In this document: in pieces, positions 8,256 to 16,980 of the stretch
Layout of the letters: each line of letters starts with the position of its first letter
How positions within the stretch are numbered: the stretch's first letter is position 1
From: DATIJJ01 sp964612855
GTDB lineage: Bacteria > Pseudomonadota > Gammaproteobacteria > DSM-16500
Assembly (NCBI GenBank): GCA_964612855.1
Contig: CAZTDR010000001.1
Span: 68,665-132,664, forward strand
Reading direction: 5' to 3'
DNA: 64,000 nucleotides
Notes under the pieces: generated by a model
Database searches by the model: none
Told to the model about the DNA's origin: nothing
The model's input: only the letters and a program-made list of their open reading frames with translations
Made by a program: the position numbers and the translations under genes

Positions 8256-8966
8256 TTAAGCGGCAGGTGCGGATGGCGTTGGGGGCAGTTCTCCCGGTCG
8301 GCTGGAAGGCGGCACCACCGTTCGTTTATCACTTTCTGATAATAATCCGTATGCGTCTTTGTGAGTGATTTGCAGCCGTATATTCGAAGCCTGACGGGAT
8401 TTTTCGAGTTTATTGAACGAGTTGGTTAATGCTACGCAAGTTTTTCTAACCTTGCTTAACTCATTCACAATTTCCTGACTATGCGCTCTGGCATCAGGAT
8501 CATTAGCGCTCTCAATAGCCTTTAAAATATGCTCAAGCGAAGCTAATACTTTTTCTCGTTCAAGTTTAAAATTTTTTCTAAATAAATCCTCACTCTTATC
8601 GAGGTCTTCACTGGCTTCAATAACGGGTCTTGCGTTGCGCATTAAATTATCATAATCATTTTTGCGAGTGGAAACATCATAAGCTTGTGCTTTATTTGGA
8701 GAATTAAATGCCGCATCTAATTTATCTAATACATCCTTAGTATTGGCTCTAATAGCCGCTAAGTTGCTGGAGAGAGAATTTGATCTTGCATCAAGTTGAG
8801 CGATAGTGACATTGTCAATGGTAGCCGCGGCAACAGCTGAGTTAAAAATTGCTTTGCTGATACCATACTCACTCAGAGTAAATGCCATAAACAATCGCGT
8901 ATAACTTTGTTGAAATTGATCGGGTTTAACCAATTCGAGCGTTGATAATTCTAATGGAGGTGCCAT
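8256..8966 (-). CDS. Orphan coiled-coil protein
   Basis: 236 residues, not recognised. It has no signal peptide or membrane segment. Residues from about 65 to 200 are charged and helical with heptad-like spacing (LDARSNSLSSNLAAIRANT, LEREKVLASLEHILKAIE), and the C-terminus is a proline/serine tail (PPSSRPGELPPTPSAPAA). GAGG lies 6 bases before the ATG. It interrupts the usual murJ-ribF neighbourhood, is on the opposite strand, and is bounded on both sides by palindromic repeats, so it looks like an accessory insertion. A secreted effector or phage-like structural role are both possible. Confidence 0.6.
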   Translation of the reverse strand: MAPPLELSTLELVKPDQFQQSYTRLFMAFTLSEYGISKAIFNSAVAAATIDNVTIAQLDARSNSLSSNLAAIRANTKDVLDKLDAAFNSPNKAQAYDVSTRKNDYDNLMRNARPVIEASEDLDKSEDLFRKNFKLEREKVLASLEHILKAIESANDPDARAHSQEIVNELSKVRKTCVALTNSFNKLEKSRQASNIRLQITHKDAYGLLSESDKRTVVPPSSRPGELPPTPSAPAA

Positions 8967-9031
8967 AATTTGCCTCGTTTATGTTTCTTTAAGAATAGCA
9001 CTTTTTTACAAACAAAGGATAACGTTTTAAC

Positions 9032-9056
9032 GTAGGGGCACGGCGTGCCGTGCCCT
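9032..9056. repeat. Family C palindrome
   Basis: GTAGGGGCACGGCGTGCCGT followed by GCCCTT; related to copies at 13563, 15641 and 20439. Confidence 0.75.
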
Positions 9057-9116
9057 TGTTGCCTATCTAAAAAGCACCCTTGTGTGCGCAGGTGACTTCG
9101 ATAGAGCAGCGCTGCT

Positions 9117-9144
9117 GGGCGGACACATGGGTTCCGCCCCTACA
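9117..9144. repeat. Family B palindrome
   Basis: GGGCGGACACATGGGTTCCG then CCCCTACA, with one extra T breaking the symmetry of the arms. It lies 18 bases before ribF. Confidence 0.75.
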
Positions 9145-9161
9145 GTAATTTAAGGAACACT

Positions 9162-10103
9162 ATGACCATCATTGTTCGAGGACTGGCGAATATTGCTTCA
9201 GCTCCAAAGGGAAGCGTCATTACGATCGGTAATTTCGATGGGGTCCATAAGGGCCACCAAGCACTTTTAAAAAAGACGGTTGATACAGCTAACGCATTAA
9301 AAACATCTGCACTCGTTATTACGTTTGAACCCCAGCCGTTTGAATTTTTCGCTCGTGAAAAAAGCGCAGCACGCTTAACGCGTTGGCGAGAAAAATTCAA
9401 TTTGCTAGCAGAGCAAGGGGTAGATGCGGTATTAGTGATTCGTTTTAATCAACACGTTGCGGCGTTGACCGCTGACCAATTTATCAAAGATATTTTAGTC
9501 AATGCACTGCAAGCCAAACATATTATTGTGGGAGATGATTTTCATTTTGGCCGTGGACGAACAGGCAATTTTTCTTTTTTAAGCGCAGCAGGCGCCCATT
9601 TTGGGTTCGCTGTAGAAAACATGCAAAGCATTATCTTAAGTCATCAACGTATCAGCAGTACGCGCGTTCGTGAAGCATTAGCCGCATTCAATGCGCCCCT
9701 AATCGAGCAATTATTAGGGCGCCCCTATTCCATGCAAGGTCGAGTTGTCTATGGTGACCAACGTGGCCGCATCATGGGTTTTCCCACAGCCAACATTTAC
9801 CTACATCGAACTGTCGTTCCTCTCCAGGGTGTATATACGGTACGCATGCATGGCATTGGGTCGCAGAGCTTGCCAGGTGTGGCTAATGTCGGTATTCGAC
9901 CAACAATTGGTGGCACGCGTAGTTTATTAGAAGTACACTTGTTTAATTTTGCGCAGACTATTTATGGGCGGCATGTGACTGTCGAATTTTGTGAAAAATT
10001 GCGCGATGAAGAGCGTTTTGCGAGCCTTGATTTATTAATTGAACAAATTAAGAAAGATGCGCTGGCAGCGCGTCATTATTTTGAAAAGCGTGGAGAGTTG
10101 TAA
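9162..10103 (+). CDS. ribF: Bifunctional riboflavin kinase / FAD synthetase
   Basis: 313 residues. The N-terminal FMN adenylyltransferase domain has TIGNFDGVHKGHQAL near 21-35 (the HxGH nucleotidyltransferase motif) and RISSTRVREAL near 166. The C-terminal riboflavin kinase domain has GFPTANI near 206 and the GVYTVRM strand. It converts riboflavin to FMN and then FAD. The stop codon overlaps the ileS start as TAATG, so the two are translationally coupled. Confidence 0.95.
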   Translation: MTIIVRGLANIASAPKGSVITIGNFDGVHKGHQALLKKTVDTANALKTSALVITFEPQPFEFFAREKSAARLTRWREKFNLLAEQGVDAVLVIRFNQHVAALTADQFIKDILVNALQAKHIIVGDDFHFGRGRTGNFSFLSAAGAHFGFAVENMQSIILSHQRISSTRVREALAAFNAPLIEQLLGRPYSMQGRVVYGDQRGRIMGFPTANIYLHRTVVPLQGVYTVRMHGIGSQSLPGVANVGIRPTIGGTRSLLEVHLFNFAQTIYGRHVTVEFCEKLRDEERFASLDLLIEQIKKDALAARHYFEKRGEL

Positions 10104-12916
10104 TGAGTCATTATAAAGATACTCTGAATTTACCTAAAACCGATTTTCCGATGAAGGCAAATCTTGCTGAGCGTGAACCCCATATTTTGCACAAATGGGA
10201 AAGCTTAAATTTATACCAAAAAATCCGCGCTAACCAAAAAAATGCGCCCTTATTTATTTTGCATGATGGGCCGCCTTATGCCAATGGAAATACGCATATC
10301 GGTCATGCCGTCAATAAAACATTAAAAGATATTGTCGTTAAATCAAAAACATTATCCGGTTTTAATGCTCCCTTTGTGCCAGGCTGGGACTGTCATGGCT
10401 TGCCAATTGAATTGAGAGTAGAGAAAAAAATCGGCAAACCCGGACATAAAGTGACCCATGCAGAATTTCGTCAAGCTTGTCGTGATTATGCAGCGAGTCA
10501 AATTGATATTCAACGCAGTGAATTTAAGCGACTCGGTGTTTTTGGTGATTGGGAAAATCCGTATATTACGATGGATTTTAAATATGAAGCTGACACGATT
10601 CGTTGTCTGGCAAAAATCATGAAAAATGGTCACTTGCAAAAAGGCTATAAACCCGTTTATTGGTGTTTAGATTGTGCTTCAGCACTTGCCGAAGCTGAAG
10701 TGGAATATGCGGACAAAGTATCACCGGCAATCGATGTGCGTTTTAAAGTGGTTGATGAATTAGCTTTTCTGATGCGCTTTAAAAAAATTGAAAAAAGCCA
10801 CGGCCCCATTTCTGTGGTTATATGGACGACGACCCCTTGGACGCTACCCGCAAACCAAGCAGTGGCCCTCAATTCGCAAACCAATTATGTTTTAGTGGCT
10901 TGTGGGGATGAACGGTTAGTGGTGGCGGAAGCCTTATTAAATCAATTGATGCAACGCTATGAAATAAAGAATTTTCGTGTGTTGGGGGAAGTGACTGGGG
11001 ACGCCTTGGAACATGTTGCGTTACAACATCCTTTTTATGAGCGTACCGTGCCGATTGTGTTAGGGGATCATGTCACTGTGGAAACAGGGACCGGCGCCGT
11101 GCACACCGCACCCGCACATGGTCAAGACGATTATGTGGTCGGCAAGAAATACAATCTCCCATTAGATAATCCTGTCGGTGATAATGGTTGTTATATTTCA
11201 ACCACGCCTTTATTTGCAGGGTTGCATGTGAATGCGGCGAATGAACGTATCATCGAAGAATTAAAATCTCACGATGCTTTACTTTACCAAACCAAAATTA
11301 CCCACAGTTTCCCGCATTGCTGGCGACATAAAACACCACTCATTTTTCGTTCGACACCGCAGTGGTTCATCAGCATGGAGCAAAATAATTTGCGCATGAT
11401 GGCGTTGGCTGCTATCGAAAATGTACATTGGATTCCCGATTGGGGCCAAAGCCGCATTTTTAATATGGTCGACAAACGTCCTGATTGGTGTATCTCGCGA
11501 CAACGCACTTGGGGTGTTCCCATCGCTTTATTTTTACATAAAGAAACAGGCGAGGCGCATCCTCGTTCTGCTGAGCTCATGGAACAGGTAGCGCTGCAAG
11601 TTGAGTTGAAAGGGATAGATGCCTGGTATGAGCTGGATGAAAAAGCGTTATTAGGTCAAGACGCAGAACAGTATACCAAATGCCGTGATATTTTGGATGT
11701 TTGGTTTGACTCAGGTGTAACTCATGAATGTGTGTTGCGCCAGAATCCCGATTTGCATTTTCCGGCGGATTTATATTTGGAAGGATCAGACCAACATCGT
11801 GGTTGGTTTCAATCCTCCTTATTAACCTCACTTGCAATGAATCATAAGGCACCTTACAAGACAGTCCTCACGCATGGTTATGTGATTGATCTCGAAGGGC
11901 GCAAGATGTCGAAATCATTAGGCAATGTGATCGCGCCCGAAAAAGTGATTCAATCCATGGGCGCGGACGTGTTGCGTTTGTGGGTAGCGTCAATTGATTA
12001 CCGTGCTGAAATTAATGTCTCAGAAGAAATTTTACAACGAACTTCTGAGACCTACCGACGCTTACGTAATACCGCGCGCTTTTTGCTGGCAAACTTAGAT
12101 GGTTTTGATCCTGAAAAACATTTAGTGAAAGCGGAAGATATGTTAGCGTTAGATCGTTTTGTTGCGAATAAAGCGCGATTATTGCAAGAAGAAATTATTA
12201 AAGCTTACCAATCGTATCAATTCCATTTAATTTATCAAAAAGTCCACCATTTTTGCACGGTAGAATTAGGTGGTTTTTATTTAGATATTATTAAAGACCG
12301 CCAATATACGACGCAAACGAACAGTTTAGCGCGTCGTTCCGCGCAAACAGCCATGTTTCATATCATCGAAGCCTTGGTACGTTGGTTGGCGCCTATTTTA
12401 AGTTTTACAGCAGAAGAAATTTGGCAGTACATTCCTGGTAACCGCCCTGAATCGGTTTTCTTGACGACTTGGTATACCGATCTGCCAACACTCGCCGATG
12501 ATCAAGTGATGAATGGTGCTTATTGGGAAAAATTACGACTTGTGCGCGATGCTGTGAATAAAGAATTAGAAATGCAACGTAAGGCGGGCAAGTTAGGAGC
12601 GCCTCTGGAAGCCGAAGTGCATTTGTATTGCAGTACAGAATTAAAATCGCAGTTGGATGCATTAGAAAATGAATTGCGTTTTGTTCTGATTACATCCGGA
12701 GCGGATGTGCATTTGGCGAATTCGCATTTACCTGAAAATGTCATTCCAACCGAGGTGTCTGGTTTGGCGGTGCAGGTCGAGGCCGTTTCTTATCAAAAAT
12801 GTGAGCGTTGCTGGCATCGACGACCCGATGTGGGAAGTGATAACACTCATTCTACTTTGTGCGTACGTTGTATAGAAAATGTAGCCGGCGAAGGCGAAGT
12901 AAGAAAATACGCTTAG
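10103..12916 (+). CDS. ileS: Isoleucyl-tRNA synthetase
   Basis: 937 residues, class I synthetase. HIGH is at 65-68 (PYANGNTHIGHA), the editing-domain signature TTTPWTLPANQ near 240, and KMSKS near 600 (GRKMSKSLGN). The C-terminal zinc finger is intact (CERCW ... CVRC). The length matches the E. coli type rather than the mupirocin-resistant type 2. It overlaps ribF by one base and is followed by lspA after a repeat. Confidence 0.97.
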   Translation: MSHYKDTLNLPKTDFPMKANLAEREPHILHKWESLNLYQKIRANQKNAPLFILHDGPPYANGNTHIGHAVNKTLKDIVVKSKTLSGFNAPFVPGWDCHGLPIELRVEKKIGKPGHKVTHAEFRQACRDYAASQIDIQRSEFKRLGVFGDWENPYITMDFKYEADTIRCLAKIMKNGHLQKGYKPVYWCLDCASALAEAEVEYADKVSPAIDVRFKVVDELAFLMRFKKIEKSHGPISVVIWTTTPWTLPANQAVALNSQTNYVLVACGDERLVVAEALLNQLMQRYEIKNFRVLGEVTGDALEHVALQHPFYERTVPIVLGDHVTVETGTGAVHTAPAHGQDDYVVGKKYNLPLDNPVGDNGCYISTTPLFAGLHVNAANERIIEELKSHDALLYQTKITHSFPHCWRHKTPLIFRSTPQWFISMEQNNLRMMALAAIENVHWIPDWGQSRIFNMVDKRPDWCISRQRTWGVPIALFLHKETGEAHPRSAELMEQVALQVELKGIDAWYELDEKALLGQDAEQYTKCRDILDVWFDSGVTHECVLRQNPDLHFPADLYLEGSDQHRGWFQSSLLTSLAMNHKAPYKTVLTHGYVIDLEGRKMSKSLGNVIAPEKVIQSMGADVLRLWVASIDYRAEINVSEEILQRTSETYRRLRNTARFLLANLDGFDPEKHLVKAEDMLALDRFVANKARLLQEEIIKAYQSYQFHLIYQKVHHFCTVELGGFYLDIIKDRQYTTQTNSLARRSAQTAMFHIIEALVRWLAPILSFTAEEIWQYIPGNRPESVFLTTWYTDLPTLADDQVMNGAYWEKLRLVRDAVNKELEMQRKAGKLGAPLEAEVHLYCSTELKSQLDALENELRFVLITSGADVHLANSHLPENVIPTEVSGLAVQVEAVSYQKCERCWHRRPDVGSDNTHSTLCVRCIENVAGEGEVRKYA

Positions 12917-12927
12917 ATTAAGCTTTT

Positions 12928-13020
12928 GTAGGGTGGATTAGACGTGTTTTTTACGTCGTAATCCACCTTTCAGGCAACATTTTGGTGGATTACGGTGCAA
13001 AGAACGCACCTAATCCCTAC
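12928..13020. repeat. Family A double-hairpin repeat
   Basis: Begins GTAGGGTGGATTAGACGT and ends AATCCCTAC. Its left stem is GACGT/ACGTC instead of the usual GACGC/GCGTC, and the right half reads GGTGC/GCACC: paired changes on both sides of the stems. It occupies most of the ileS-lspA gap. Confidence 0.88.
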
Positions 13021-13060
13021 ATTTACTTTTTGATTTTAATTATTCCATTAGGAAAAAACT

Positions 13061-13540
13061 ATGTCAGCAAAAACCACTGGCCTACGTTGGTTATGGGTCA
13101 CCCTATTAGTTATCTTGTGTGACCGCGTCAGTAAATATTTAGCACTTTATTATTTGCCCCCTTACGCGCAAGTGCCTGTTTTTCAGCATTTCAATTTAAC
13201 GTTGGCTTATAATAAAGGAGCCGCATTCAGTTTTCTCGACTCAGCAAATGGCTGGCAAACATGGTTATTTGGCGCAATAGCAATTCTAGTCAGTATCGGA
13301 CTATTGATTTGGTTAACGCGTTTGTCTTTTCGGCAGCGATGGCTTTGCATTGCCCTTGCTTTAATTATTGGCGGCGCATTGGGTAACTTGTCCGACCGTT
13401 TTTTATATGGTTATGTCATCGACTTTCTGGATTTTTATTGGAATGATTGGCATTGGCCCGCGTTTAATATCGCAGACAGTGCGATTTGTGTGGGTGCAAT
13501 GATGTTGTTTTTAGATGCTGTAAAAGGACAAAAAAAATAA
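13061..13540 (+). CDS. lspA: Prolipoprotein signal peptidase
   Basis: 159 residues with four membrane segments. It cleaves the signal peptide of diacylated prolipoproteins in the inner membrane. The catalytic aspartates lie in GGALGNLSDRFLYGYVIDF and FNIADSAIC. NKGAAFSFL near 51-59 is also a family signature. It belongs to the conserved ribF-ileS-lspA block. AGGAAAAAAC precedes the ATG. Its presence matches the lipoproteins encoded here (LptE and the exclusion-like lipoprotein). Confidence 0.95.
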   Translation: MSAKTTGLRWLWVTLLVILCDRVSKYLALYYLPPYAQVPVFQHFNLTLAYNKGAAFSFLDSANGWQTWLFGAIAILVSIGLLIWLTRLSFRQRWLCIALALIIGGALGNLSDRFLYGYVIDFLDFYWNDWHWPAFNIADSAICVGAMMLFLDAVKGQKK

Positions 13541-13562
13541 AACGCATTTTGTCCATTCTGTC

Positions 13563-13589
13563 GTAGGGGCATGGCATGCCGTGCCCTAC
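13563..13589. repeat. Family C palindrome carrying a stop codon
   Basis: GTAGGGGCATGGCATGCCGT followed by GCCCTAC. On the minus strand its terminal TAG (13586-13588) is the stop codon of the adjoining hydrolase gene. Confidence 0.8.
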
Positions 13590-14737
13590 ATGCTAACGGT
13601 CGTTTTTTCTACCACTTCCGAAATAAATTTTTTCATTTCTCTCTGCATTAAATCAAAATTGGGATTAAAAGTAAGCCGCTGATAAGTATATCGCGTCAAA
13701 TGCAAATGGCGTAACCAGTTATAAAAAATCACATCGGCCTTATTAAACGCACCGTATTTGATAGCGGCATTTTTTTTTGGATGACTGGCCAAAAAATAAT
13801 TTCCTTCTTCGCCATAATGCGGATTCGAAGGCGCTATCGGTAAGGAAATATGTGAAAAATTGACAATTCCCTTCTCCGCATCCGCAGAAGAGCGAGTTGT
13901 AATATGGTTGTTAGAAAACGTTCGAGATTCGCCGCAATAAACAAGCGTACGATTTAAGGGATTCATTTCGCGTTGTAAATAAAGCAAGCTGGCTTTGCTA
14001 CACACAATTTCATCTTCATAACTTAAAACAGAAAAAATGGGACATGTATTGAGTTGAGTTTGTTGGGTGATCAATCCGAGTTGATGGACTTGATAAATAG
14101 CATTCATGGCTACGGATTGATACTTGACACGATCACGTTCTTCACGCAGCACAAACCATCGCGTACGCTCGCATACTCCGTTAATAACGCGCTGCCAAGC
14201 GGATAAAAATACCAGCGGTGAATTAATTTTTAAGGCAGGTGCAAGCAGGATCATGCCAATAATAGACGAATCTTTAGCGGCATGACAAATCGATAGGCTC
14301 GCACCCGTTGAAAAGCCAACTAAAAAAATTTTTTCCACCTCCGCTTTTAGCGTGTTAACCCCATAGGTAACAGCTTGAGCCCATTCTTCATGTGTGGTGT
14401 TCAGCAGTGCACCCGGAACTGTGCTATGTCCCGGCAACATAATGGAACGGACTAATAATCCCTGTTGCTGCAAATGGTCCCCGATATCTCGCATAATAAA
14501 AGGGGAGTCCAGCAAACCATGAATTAATAAAGCGCCATAGCGTGGTTTGGTTGCGGGTTTTAATTCATAAGGAGCGTTAGATTTTATAGTTAATTCAGCG
14601 CATTGTTGAAGATCTTGACGCGTTTTTGCAATAATTTCTTCCGATTTTTTTATATAATCCGAAAAATTTAAACTCATATCATAGATGGGGTAATCTATTT
14701 GAGGGTCTTGGAAAAGCTTAGGATGTTTTCGCAGCAT
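13586..14737 (-). CDS. Alpha/beta-hydrolase (carboxylesterase/lipase-like)
   Basis: 383 residues. An alpha/beta-hydrolase core begins near 70 (YGALLIHGLLDSP, oxyanion-hole type HG). The nucleophile elbow GFSTG is near 144-148. A likely acid lies in LSYEDEIVCS, and a histidine lies in SNPHYG or HISLP. There is no signal peptide, so it may be cytoplasmic or exported by another route. The substrate is unknown; the closest general type is the monoacylglycerol lipase/carboxylesterase group. The stop codon lies inside a family-C repeat, so the last residues may have been altered. It is divergent from the icmD-like gene. Confidence 0.75.
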   Translation of the reverse strand: MLRKHPKLFQDPQIDYPIYDMSLNFSDYIKKSEEIIAKTRQDLQQCAELTIKSNAPYELKPATKPRYGALLIHGLLDSPFIMRDIGDHLQQQGLLVRSIMLPGHSTVPGALLNTTHEEWAQAVTYGVNTLKAEVEKIFLVGFSTGASLSICHAAKDSSIIGMILLAPALKINSPLVFLSAWQRVINGVCERTRWFVLREERDRVKYQSVAMNAIYQVHQLGLITQQTQLNTCPIFSVLSYEDEIVCSKASLLYLQREMNPLNRTLVYCGESRTFSNNHITTRSSADAEKGIVNFSHISLPIAPSNPHYGEEGNYFLASHPKKNAAIKYGAFNKADVIFYNWLRHLHLTRYTYQRLTFNPNFDLMQREMKKFISEVVEKTTVSM

Positions 14738-14784
14738 AGACTATAATAATTAAAGAATTATTAAATACACTGTACCATATCCCT

Positions 14785-15255
14785 ATGAATACCAATATAC
14801 AAAAAACAATCTGCTTGTCCTTAATCGTAGGTTTAACCTTGATATTGGGATCGCTTTTTGCAATAAGCGCGTATGCGGATGATCCTATTTCAATGGCGGA
14901 TGTAGACGCAGCCACTGATTATTTTAGTGGTAATAATACTCCCCAAGTTCCTGTCACCCCTCCCAATAATTATGTACCTACTGGACCACGCGGCGCGGCG
15001 GGCGGTTTGGGTGGGATTGCAAATAATTTAATGGAACCCGTGGCAGTGGTCGCCAGTTTTATGGTGAGTGTTGCTCTCATAGCCGGTTTCACTTGTTTGC
15101 TCGCAGGATTTCTCCGTTATATGCAACATCGAGCCAATCCTTTAGCACATCCCATCAGTACAGTGATAATATTGCTGGTTTTGGGTACTATGCTACTCTT
15201 ATTACCTTTAATTTATAAATTCACGGAAAGCGGTATTCCTTTTGGATATTATTAA
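14785..15255 (+). CDS. icmD: IcmD/DotP-like Dot/Icm type IVB secretion component
   Basis: 156 residues. An N-terminal hydrophobic signal segment ends near SAYADD (about 33). A proline/glycine-rich loop follows (PTGPRGAAGGLGGIANNLMEP). Two membrane segments come next, at about 90-112 and 128-147, separated by RYMQHRANPLAHPIS. This layout matches IcmD/DotP and its paralogue IcmC/DotE, small inner-membrane proteins of the Dot/Icm apparatus in Legionella and Coxiella. No other icm or dot gene is nearby, which is unusual. There is no clear Shine-Dalgarno before the ATG. IcmC or a conjugation homologue (TraQ/TraR type) are alternatives. Confidence 0.7.
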   Translation: MNTNIQKTICLSLIVGLTLILGSLFAISAYADDPISMADVDAATDYFSGNNTPQVPVTPPNNYVPTGPRGAAGGLGGIANNLMEPVAVVASFMVSVALIAGFTCLLAGFLRYMQHRANPLAHPISTVIILLVLGTMLLLLPLIYKFTESGIPFGYY

Positions 15256-15256
15256 T

Positions 15257-15607
15257 ATGCGCTATTTAATTGGCTTCTTTTTAGGTTTTACTTTAACGAG
15301 CTGTCACGCACAATCCTTGACCTATGAGTATCTCATGCAACACCCTAAGCAATTACAACAAGAATATACTCGTTGTACGCAGGGTGAAAATCAAGATGAA
15401 GCTCAATGTAAAACCATCAAACAAGCGGCAGCTGATTTTTTACAATTAGTCGAAGAACGTAATCGTGATCCCGAAGAATTTGGCAGCCACATCATGCAAG
15501 TTCAAACCCGCTTAGCAACCGCTAAACTCGATCCCGCAGAAAAGCAAAAACAAGTTCAACAATTACATACTCTGTATGCAGTGATTGCAGCGACAACGTC
15601 TGAATAA
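15257..15607 (+). CDS. EexN-like lipoprotein (entry-exclusion type)
   Basis: 116 residues from the ATG one base after the icmD-like stop. A lipobox (LTSC, Cys about 16) predicts export and lipidation. The mature part has the EexN-like pattern of an aromatic/HP motif and paired cysteines: YEYLMQHPKQLQQEYTRC, then QC about 16 residues later. EexN proteins block redundant conjugation in type IV systems, so the pairing with an IcmD-like gene is suggestive. They are almost certainly cotranscribed. The family call is by pattern only. Confidence 0.55.
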   Translation: MRYLIGFFLGFTLTSCHAQSLTYEYLMQHPKQLQQEYTRCTQGENQDEAQCKTIKQAAADFLQLVEERNRDPEEFGSHIMQVQTRLATAKLDPAEKQKQVQQLHTLYAVIAATTSE

Positions 15608-15640
15608 ATTTGTCGCTTCGTCGCTATTAAAACGGCACTC

Positions 15641-15665
15641 GTAGGGGCATGGCGTGCCATGCCCG
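15641..15665. repeat. Family C palindrome
   Basis: GTAGGGGCATGGCGTGCCAT followed by GCCCG, 33 bases after the lipoprotein gene. Confidence 0.75.
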
Positions 15666-15690
15666 GCAGCTTCAACGAGATAGGCAGCAC

Positions 15691-15980
15691 GGGCACGGCA
15701 CGCCGCACTGCTGTCCGGTAAATCGGTATTAAATTTTCACAGCCGGTCTCTAGCCACGTCGTCCCGCAGCTTGTCCGGCATTGTTGCGTAATTCGAATAA
15801 AGATATTTTGTAGGGTGGATTAGACGCGTTTTTTGCGTCGTAATCCACCTTTTCAGCGGCAGATTGGTGGATTACGGTGCAAAAAACGCACCGTGCCACC
15901 CTACATTTTTTATTAGAAACCGGTTGTGAAAATTTAATACCGATTTACCGGACAGCAGTGCGGCACGCCGTGCCCCTACA
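15691..15980. repeat. Composite inverted-repeat element with nested family A
   Basis: Two near-identical arms of about 57-64 bases face each other (15691-15747 and 15917-15980; inner sequence CTGTCCGGTAAATCGGTATT and beyond, outer ends of family-C type). Between them lies unrelated sequence plus a complete family-A element (15810-15904). I read it as a fold-back element entered by another repeat. The whole interval 15608-16281 has no convincing gene; the remainder, to 16281, is AT-rich with nothing recognisable. Confidence 0.8.
15810..15904. repeat. Family A double-hairpin repeat (nested)
   Basis: GTAGGGTGGATTAGACGC ... CCACCCTAC. The left stem is GACGC/GCGTC and the right stem is GGTGC/GCACC. 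It is enclosed by the long inverted repeat at 15691-15980. Confidence 0.85.
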
Positions 15981-16281
15981 AAAATAGATTTACGTAACAA
16001 TGCTCTCGAGATTTCAAATAACTCTTTGAAATATTTTTCTTTTTCAGTCGTGTTCACTGACTGACAGGGAGCGGATATGAGTGATAAAACAGGATTAATA
16101 GCTTTGCTTCGGGTTTTTATCTTGGCGCTCTGACGAAAACATAACTTTACTTCCTCGTTTTTTTGATTATAAAATATGCACCTCATACTTCCTAGAAATG
16201 ATTAATTTAATTCTCTGGTATAAGAAAAATAAATTAGTTATATTCTTTCAAATCGTTGAATTAAATGGAATTAGTTTTACT

Positions 16282-16980
16282 ATGCAAATTATCTCAGGCA
16301 ACGAATTTAATGCACTTTGTGATGATGCTAATCATCAGATACTCAAGTACATTTCCAATCATAAACCCAAAATTATTGAAACAGCAGATAACGCCATCAT
16401 TAAGGTGTTTTATCAAAAGAAAAAATGGTATTCAAGAGATCGCTACTATCCTAAAGGAAAGCGATTTTATAATAATGCTAATCACCTTAACCATCTTAAT
16501 GTGATGGCACCTGAAGTGGATAAACTGCAATATTGCCCAGAATTGAAATTATATACGGTGAAATATAAAAAATACCCAGGGAAAGAATGTCGGGAATGGA
16601 TCGCGGAAAATCAACCAGTCGCACTTTCAGATGTCTTTCAGTTCATTGCATCATTACATGCAAAAGGCATTTTTTTTCGTGCTATCCATTTAGCCAACAT
16701 ACTTTATGATCCTAAAAAGGGATTTGCTTTAATTGATGTGGCAGATGTGTATTTTAAGAAAAAACCCTTGGGATTGCTTGCCCGGTATCGCAATATTAAA
16801 CATTTATTTCGCGCGATAGAAGATAAAGCCTACTGGCAGCAAGTGGGTATCGAGAAAATTATGGCGCTGTATTTGGCAGGAACGCATTATTCGCCAACTG
16901 TTAAAAAGATGATGCAGTTTTTAGGTGTTCTAACTATTAAATTTAAGGTGCCTTACCTTCGCTTATCCCCGAATGTTTAA
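16282..16980 (+). CDS. LPS-kinase / toluene-tolerance family kinase-like protein
   Basis: 232 residues from the ATG at 16282 (an in-frame ATG at 16198 would add 28 less typical residues; neither has a strong ribosome-binding site). A protein-kinase-like fold is suggested by an N-terminal lysine in ADNAIIKVFYQ, then IASLHAKGIFFRAIHLANIL, then a DFG-like LIDVADV. The FRxxHLxNIL motif is the form I associate with the Pseudomonas toluene-tolerance/LPS-core kinase-like group rather than classical HRD kinases. A role in modifying lipopolysaccharide core is plausible but not shown. Its stop codon directly abuts the stop of rlmH. Confidence 0.65.
   Translation: MQIISGNEFNALCDDANHQILKYISNHKPKIIETADNAIIKVFYQKKKWYSRDRYYPKGKRFYNNANHLNHLNVMAPEVDKLQYCPELKLYTVKYKKYPGKECREWIAENQPVALSDVFQFIASLHAKGIFFRAIHLANILYDPKKGFALIDVADVYFKKKPLGLLARYRNIKHLFRAIEDKAYWQQVGIEKIMALYLAGTHYSPTVKKMMQFLGVLTIKFKVPYLRLSPNV

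Noticed and set aside
15872..16186. Minus-strand frame in the intergenic region
   Set aside because: It runs through the repeat arms and has composition unlike the surrounding genes; no ribosome-binding site.
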